Shown here: in pieces, positions 32,138 to 36,199 of the stretch
Layout: every line of letters begins with the position of its first letter
Numbering within the stretch: position 1 is the stretch's first letter
Assembly: GCA_002699025.1 (NCBI GenBank)
Contig: PABA01000062.1
Location: 1 to 36,199 of the forward strand
Direction of reading: 5' to 3'
Length of the DNA stretch: 36,199 bases
Origin: Sandaracinus sp.
GTDB lineage: Bacteria; Myxococcota_A; Polyangia; Polyangiales; Houyiibacteriaceae
Program-made: the position numbers and the translations under genes
Notes under the pieces: model-generated
Seen by the model: only the letters and a program-made list of their open reading frames with translations
Told to the model about the DNA's origin: nothing
Databases searched by the model: none

Positions 32138-33100
32138 TCAGATGAGCGGGGAGGAGCAGTCCTCGACGTTGCGCGAGTTGAAGGTGATGGACCACTCGAA
32201 GATGTAGCCGTTGTCCGCGCCCCAGAGGTCGGTGACGGAGAGGGTCCAGGTGCCGTTCATGGGCGTGCCGACGAGGTTCGTCCACGGGTCCGAGGTGCCG
32301 TAGTCGCCGGGCGGGAGGGAGTCGGCGGTCCCGCCGGAGCAGTCGGGGACGCTGTCGACGGCGCCGCCGGCGTTCGCGTAGTCGAACATCGCGTCGCGGG
32401 TCGCGGTGGGCGTCCAGCAGTAGGTCGCGCCCGTGCCGGGCTCGGGGCTGCTCGCGCTGTCGCAGTCGTCGGCCTCGCCGAGGTAGAGCTCGCCGCCCTC
32501 GCGCCCGAGGAAGGCCTGCAGCCGCACGAACTGGCCGTTCGGCGCCTCGAGGCGCATCTCGAGGTCGCGCACCCAGGAGTGCTCCATCGTCACGCAGACC
32601 GAGACGATGTCGCTGGGATCGGCGAAGACCGCGTCGGCGCTGAAGCCGATGAAGTCGAGGCTGGAGCGGTAGGACTCGCGGCACTCCTGCGTGGTGCCGC
32701 CGAAGATCGGGTCCTCGCCCAGGTTGAAGCAGCTCTGCGCCGCGGAGCAGTCCGCGTCGCTGGTGCAGGTGCCGCTGCCGACGCCGTCCGGGAGCGCCAG
32801 CGGCGCGCCGAGCATGGTGTCGACGCTGCCGCAGACCGGGCAGGAGCCGACGCCGGAGCAGGTCTCGTCGGAGCAGTCCCAGCGGCCGTCGCAGTCGTTG
32901 TCGACGCCGTCGGAGCAGGTCTCGGGCGTGTTCTCCTCGGTCGGCGTGCACGGGCCCGTGTCGGGGCGGGACACCAGGCCGCCGTCGCTCATCGTCGACG
33001 TGCCGCCGTCCTCTCCGGTTCCGCGGGTCGGGCGACGATCGTCCGAGCCACACGCGGGCAGGAGCCCCACCATCACCACCATCATCACCAGCTGCTTCAC
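32138..33100 (-). CDS. Lipoprotein with MopE-like motif and proprotein-convertase P-domain
   Basis: A 320-aa protein with lipoprotein signal MVVMVGLLPACGSDD (lipobox LPAC). Residues 58-80 hold the MopE-like pattern CSDGVDNDCDGRWDCSD, a disulphide and probably calcium/metal site seen in many myxobacterial surface proteins. The C-terminal 150 residues form a P-domain-like beta-jelly roll: VCVTMEHSWVRDLEMRLEAPNG, then MNGTWTLSVTDLWGADNGYIFEWSITF. P-domains usually accompany subtilisin proteases; here no protease domain is present, so it may be a binding module. Surface location likely. Start ATG at 33098-33100. Confidence 0.87.
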   Translation of the reverse strand: MKQLVMMVVMVGLLPACGSDDRRPTRGTGEDGGTSTMSDGGLVSRPDTGPCTPTEENTPETCSDGVDNDCDGRWDCSDETCSGVGSCPVCGSVDTMLGAPLALPDGVGSGTCTSDADCSAAQSCFNLGEDPIFGGTTQECRESYRSSLDFIGFSADAVFADPSDIVSVCVTMEHSWVRDLEMRLEAPNGQFVRLQAFLGREGGELYLGEADDCDSASSPEPGTGATYCWTPTATRDAMFDYANAGGAVDSVPDCSGGTADSLPPGDYGTSDPWTNLVGTPMNGTWTLSVTDLWGADNGYIFEWSITFNSRNVEDCSSPLI

Positions 33101-33441
33101 GACGCGACCTCTCCACTCGAAGGCTCGAGACGACCTCGGGGACCCCCCACGCGGTACGCACGAGCCAAGCTATCGGCGCGGAGAGTACGGCATTCACGCG
33201 CGAAGTGCTCGCCGGAGCGTCGGGGGCGTCGCGCGTGGGCGCAGGAGGCGGGGCGCGCCGGCGGCTGGATGCGGCCCCGCTCGCCAGGCCGGGTCTCTTC
33301 GGGGCCTCCGAGCACGGGTGATCCCTCCCTTTGGTCGGGATGCTCTCCGCTCTCCGCTCTCCGTGCTGTCGCAGGCGTCGGCGGTCCATGCCGCGTTCGC
33401 GGAGAGGCCGGCCAGGTGATGCCCACGCGCTCTCGACGCGC
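33101..33441. promoter_or_regulatory. Upstream region of the P-domain lipoprotein gene
   Basis: This gap has no credible gene. A heptamer CTCTCCG is repeated three times at 33343-33363. I see no convincing promoter hexamers. It should contain the promoter of the P-domain gene on the minus strand. Confidence 0.4.
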
Positions 33442-33478
33442 GACGGCCCCTTCCTCTCCGGGAGAGGAAGGGGCCGTC
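33442..33478 (-). terminator. 18-bp inverted repeat after the Cys-rich repeat lipoprotein gene
   Basis: GACGGCCCCTTCCTCTCC at 33442-33459 is the exact reverse complement of 33461-33478, with one base between them. In RNA this would be a stem of about 17 bp with a tiny loop. It lies about 74 bp after the stop of the minus-strand gene. No U-tract follows. Confidence 0.65.
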
Positions 33479-33551
33479 TCGCGTTGTCAGTGCCCCGTTC
33501 GTGGACCGGGTCCTCTTCAGGCCGGCAGGGGCAGGGGGTCGGGGCGTCGGC

Positions 33552-35102
<1,551 letters not shown>

Positions 35103-35338
35103 GCAAAGACCTCCGAAGCGGCCGCAGCCTAACGAAGGCCGGGCGCGCCGGAAAGGCGTGCGCTCACAACTGGTTCGCGCTTTTCGAGGGCTCGCGCGGC
35201 GAGGGCGGAAAGATCCGCTGGGTACGTGTCGGAGGGCGCCGAGCAGGCCCGTTTCACCGGCTCCTGCTCCCGTGTCGTCGCTCCGCTTCGTCCCGGGTTT
35301 TCGGTGACCCCGGCGGGGGGCCGCGGTAGATCAGGCGC

Positions 35339-35782
35339 ATGAGCGACGCGCTGCCCGTCTACTGGACCCCTGGCTTCACCGACGTCTTCATCGACGCGCT
35401 CTCGAAGGACCCGGCCTTTCAGAAGGCGTCGCGGAGCCTCGAGCAGACGATCGTGCTCCGCTGCCTGGACACGCCGCGCGGGACGGACGTGCTCGTCGCC
35501 TACCAGATCGATCGCGGCCGCGTGAGCTGCGCGGAGTTCGCCGAGGAGCCCGCGCCCTCGTCGCTCCGCGACCGGCCCTTCGACAAGGCGACGACGCTCG
35601 GCCGGAGCACGGCGCCCTTCGACTTCTGGGTGAAGCTCGACAAGGGCGAGGTCGGCGTGATCGACGTGATCACGTCGCCGGACTACCAGCTCGAGGGGTC
35701 GAAGCTGAAGATCCTCCGGTACATCAAGGCGTTCACGCGTATGGGCGATGTCGCGAAGGAGCTGCCCAAGCGCTACGCCTGA
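35339..35782 (+). CDS. Small SCP2-like protein, unknown function
   Basis: A 147-aa protein beginning MSDALPVYWTPGFTDVFIDAL. The second half (FDFWVKLDKGEVGVIDVITSPDYQLEGSKLKILRYIKAF) resembles the strand-helix end of SCP2 sterol-binding-like domains, with DYQLEGSKLKIL in the position of the family's conserved turn and helix. If correct it would bind a lipid in the cytoplasm. The match is by pattern only. No signal peptide. The last codons, including the TGA stop, form the left arm of a strong inverted repeat. Confidence 0.68.
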   Translation: MSDALPVYWTPGFTDVFIDALSKDPAFQKASRSLEQTIVLRCLDTPRGTDVLVAYQIDRGRVSCAEFAEEPAPSSLRDRPFDKATTLGRSTAPFDFWVKLDKGEVGVIDVITSPDYQLEGSKLKILRYIKAFTRMGDVAKELPKRYA

Positions 35783-35817
35783 AGGGGGTCCGCGGAGCGA
35801 CCCCTTCAGGCGTAGCG
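35771..35817 (+). terminator. 19-bp inverted repeat that contains the stop codon
   Basis: CGCTACGCCTGAAGGGGGTC at 35771-35790 pairs with GACCCCTTCAGGCGTAGCG at 35799-35817, with one bulged G and an 8-nt loop. The left arm is the last codons of the CDS plus its TGA (35780-35782). It is strong enough to act as a terminator or an RNA-stabilising hairpin; no U-tract follows. Confidence 0.7.
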
Positions 35818-35961
35818 CCCCGTGCCCCTGCCCCTGCCCGTGCCCGCAGGTCACCCAGTTCGTCGAGCTGTCCGAGCACGTTCGGCCTCGTACGCCCCGT
35901 GCCCCTGCCCGTGCCCCTGCCCCTGCCCGCAGGTCACCAAGCTCGTCGAGTTGTCCGAGTG
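35818..35961. repeat. Hexamer-array region E: 83-bp direct units
   Basis: C-rich hexamer runs at 35818-35845 and 35895-35928 are each followed by GCAGGTCACC(C/A)A...TCGTCGAG(C/T)TGTCCGAG, with CAGGTCACC recurring at a period of 83 bp. Read on the minus strand the core reads GACCTGCGGGCA then the G-rich array, the same link as in regions A and B. Confidence 0.85.
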
Positions 35962-35971
35962 CGGCACGTCC

Positions 35972-36045
35972 GCCTGCTGCTCGTCTACCCCAGTCGCTCG
36001 TCTGCCTGCTGCTCGCCGCCTACTGCTCGTCCACCCCAGTCGCTC
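35972..36045. repeat. 28-bp direct repeat, two copies
   Basis: A 28-bp block beginning GCCTGCTGCTCG at 35972-35999 recurs at 36018-36045 with two differences (26/28 identical), 46 bp apart. It shares CCCCAGTCGCTC at its end. No function suggested by sequence. Confidence 0.75.
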
Positions 36046-36063
36046 TTCCGCCACGGGGGGAGG

Positions 36064-36199
36064 GGACGGGGCCCGCGGGACCCCGCTCCGGCTCACACTC
36101 GGCTGGCGCCGAGCGTTCCGCCTGCGCTCCGAAGCTCGCCCAGGACGTCGGCTGAAGCCGCCGCCCTGGACGACTTCTATGGTCCCGCGGGCCCCGTCC
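36064..36199. repeat. Perfect 19-bp inverted repeat at the window edge
   Basis: GGACGGGGCCCGCGGGACC at 36064-36082 is the exact reverse complement of 36181-36199. The right arm ends at the last base of the window, so the repeat may be longer. The 98 bp between the arms hold no recognised gene; an ATG at 36179-36181 exists, but too little sequence follows to judge. Confidence 0.75.

Overview
The window is very GC-rich (above 70% by eye, third codon positions almost always G or C) with many GTG starts. Several families point to a myxobacterium (Myxococcota): a lipoprotein with Myxococcus-type cysteine-rich repeats, serine/threonine kinases carrying the HRDVSPPN-type catalytic loop, an FHA-sigma54 activator, and a MopE-like/P-domain lipoprotein. 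The order Polyangiales, near Sandaracinus, is my inference. It looks like ordinary chromosome. I saw no tRNA, rRNA, insertion sequence, phage gene or CRISPR array.

Layout. 1-399: C-rich duplicated DNA and a hairpin. 400-5190 (+): DUF2723 membrane protein, DCC-type thiol protein, GNAT acetyltransferase, lipid kinase. 5472-6886 (-): overlapping SDR / degenerate metallo-beta-lactamase-like pair, divergent from an SRPBCC protein (6954-7400 +). 7915-9657: CDF metal exporter divergent from an unknown protein. 10068-12931 (+): DinG-type helicase and a YD-repeat lipoprotein. 12962-16780 (-): small Cys-rich lipoprotein, esterase-like lipoprotein, glycogen debranching enzyme. 16908-21621: triple Cys-repeat lipoprotein, small secreted protein, MYG1-family hydrolase, DUF481-like protein, MpaB/DUF2236 protein. 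21917-23260 (-): RRM RNA-binding protein and a PAQR/hemolysin III protein. 23391-31286: two Ser/Thr kinases, a tandem glutaredoxin-like protein, ribulose-phosphate epimerase, FHA-sigma54 activator and a ketopantoate-reductase-like protein. 31477-35782: GNAT, two large Cys-rich lipoproteins and a small SCP2-like protein.

The most striking feature is between the genes. Many intergenic gaps hold arrays of variant hexamers (GTGCCC / CTGCCC / TTGCCC; at one locus GAGCAC), joined to short conserved cores in tandem units of about 60-83 bp and usually followed by an array in the opposite orientation. They sit mostly just after gene ends, could form long stem-loops, and match the G3N3 spacing of G-quadruplex motifs. 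One G-rich array lies directly in front of the dinG-like helicase gene. That helicase has Arg where the family's second Fe-S cysteine should be.

The only evident functional grouping is signalling at 23391-31286: two kinases close to a regulator whose FHA domain is a phosphothreonine-reading fold. Most other genes are single transcription units facing each other or apart.
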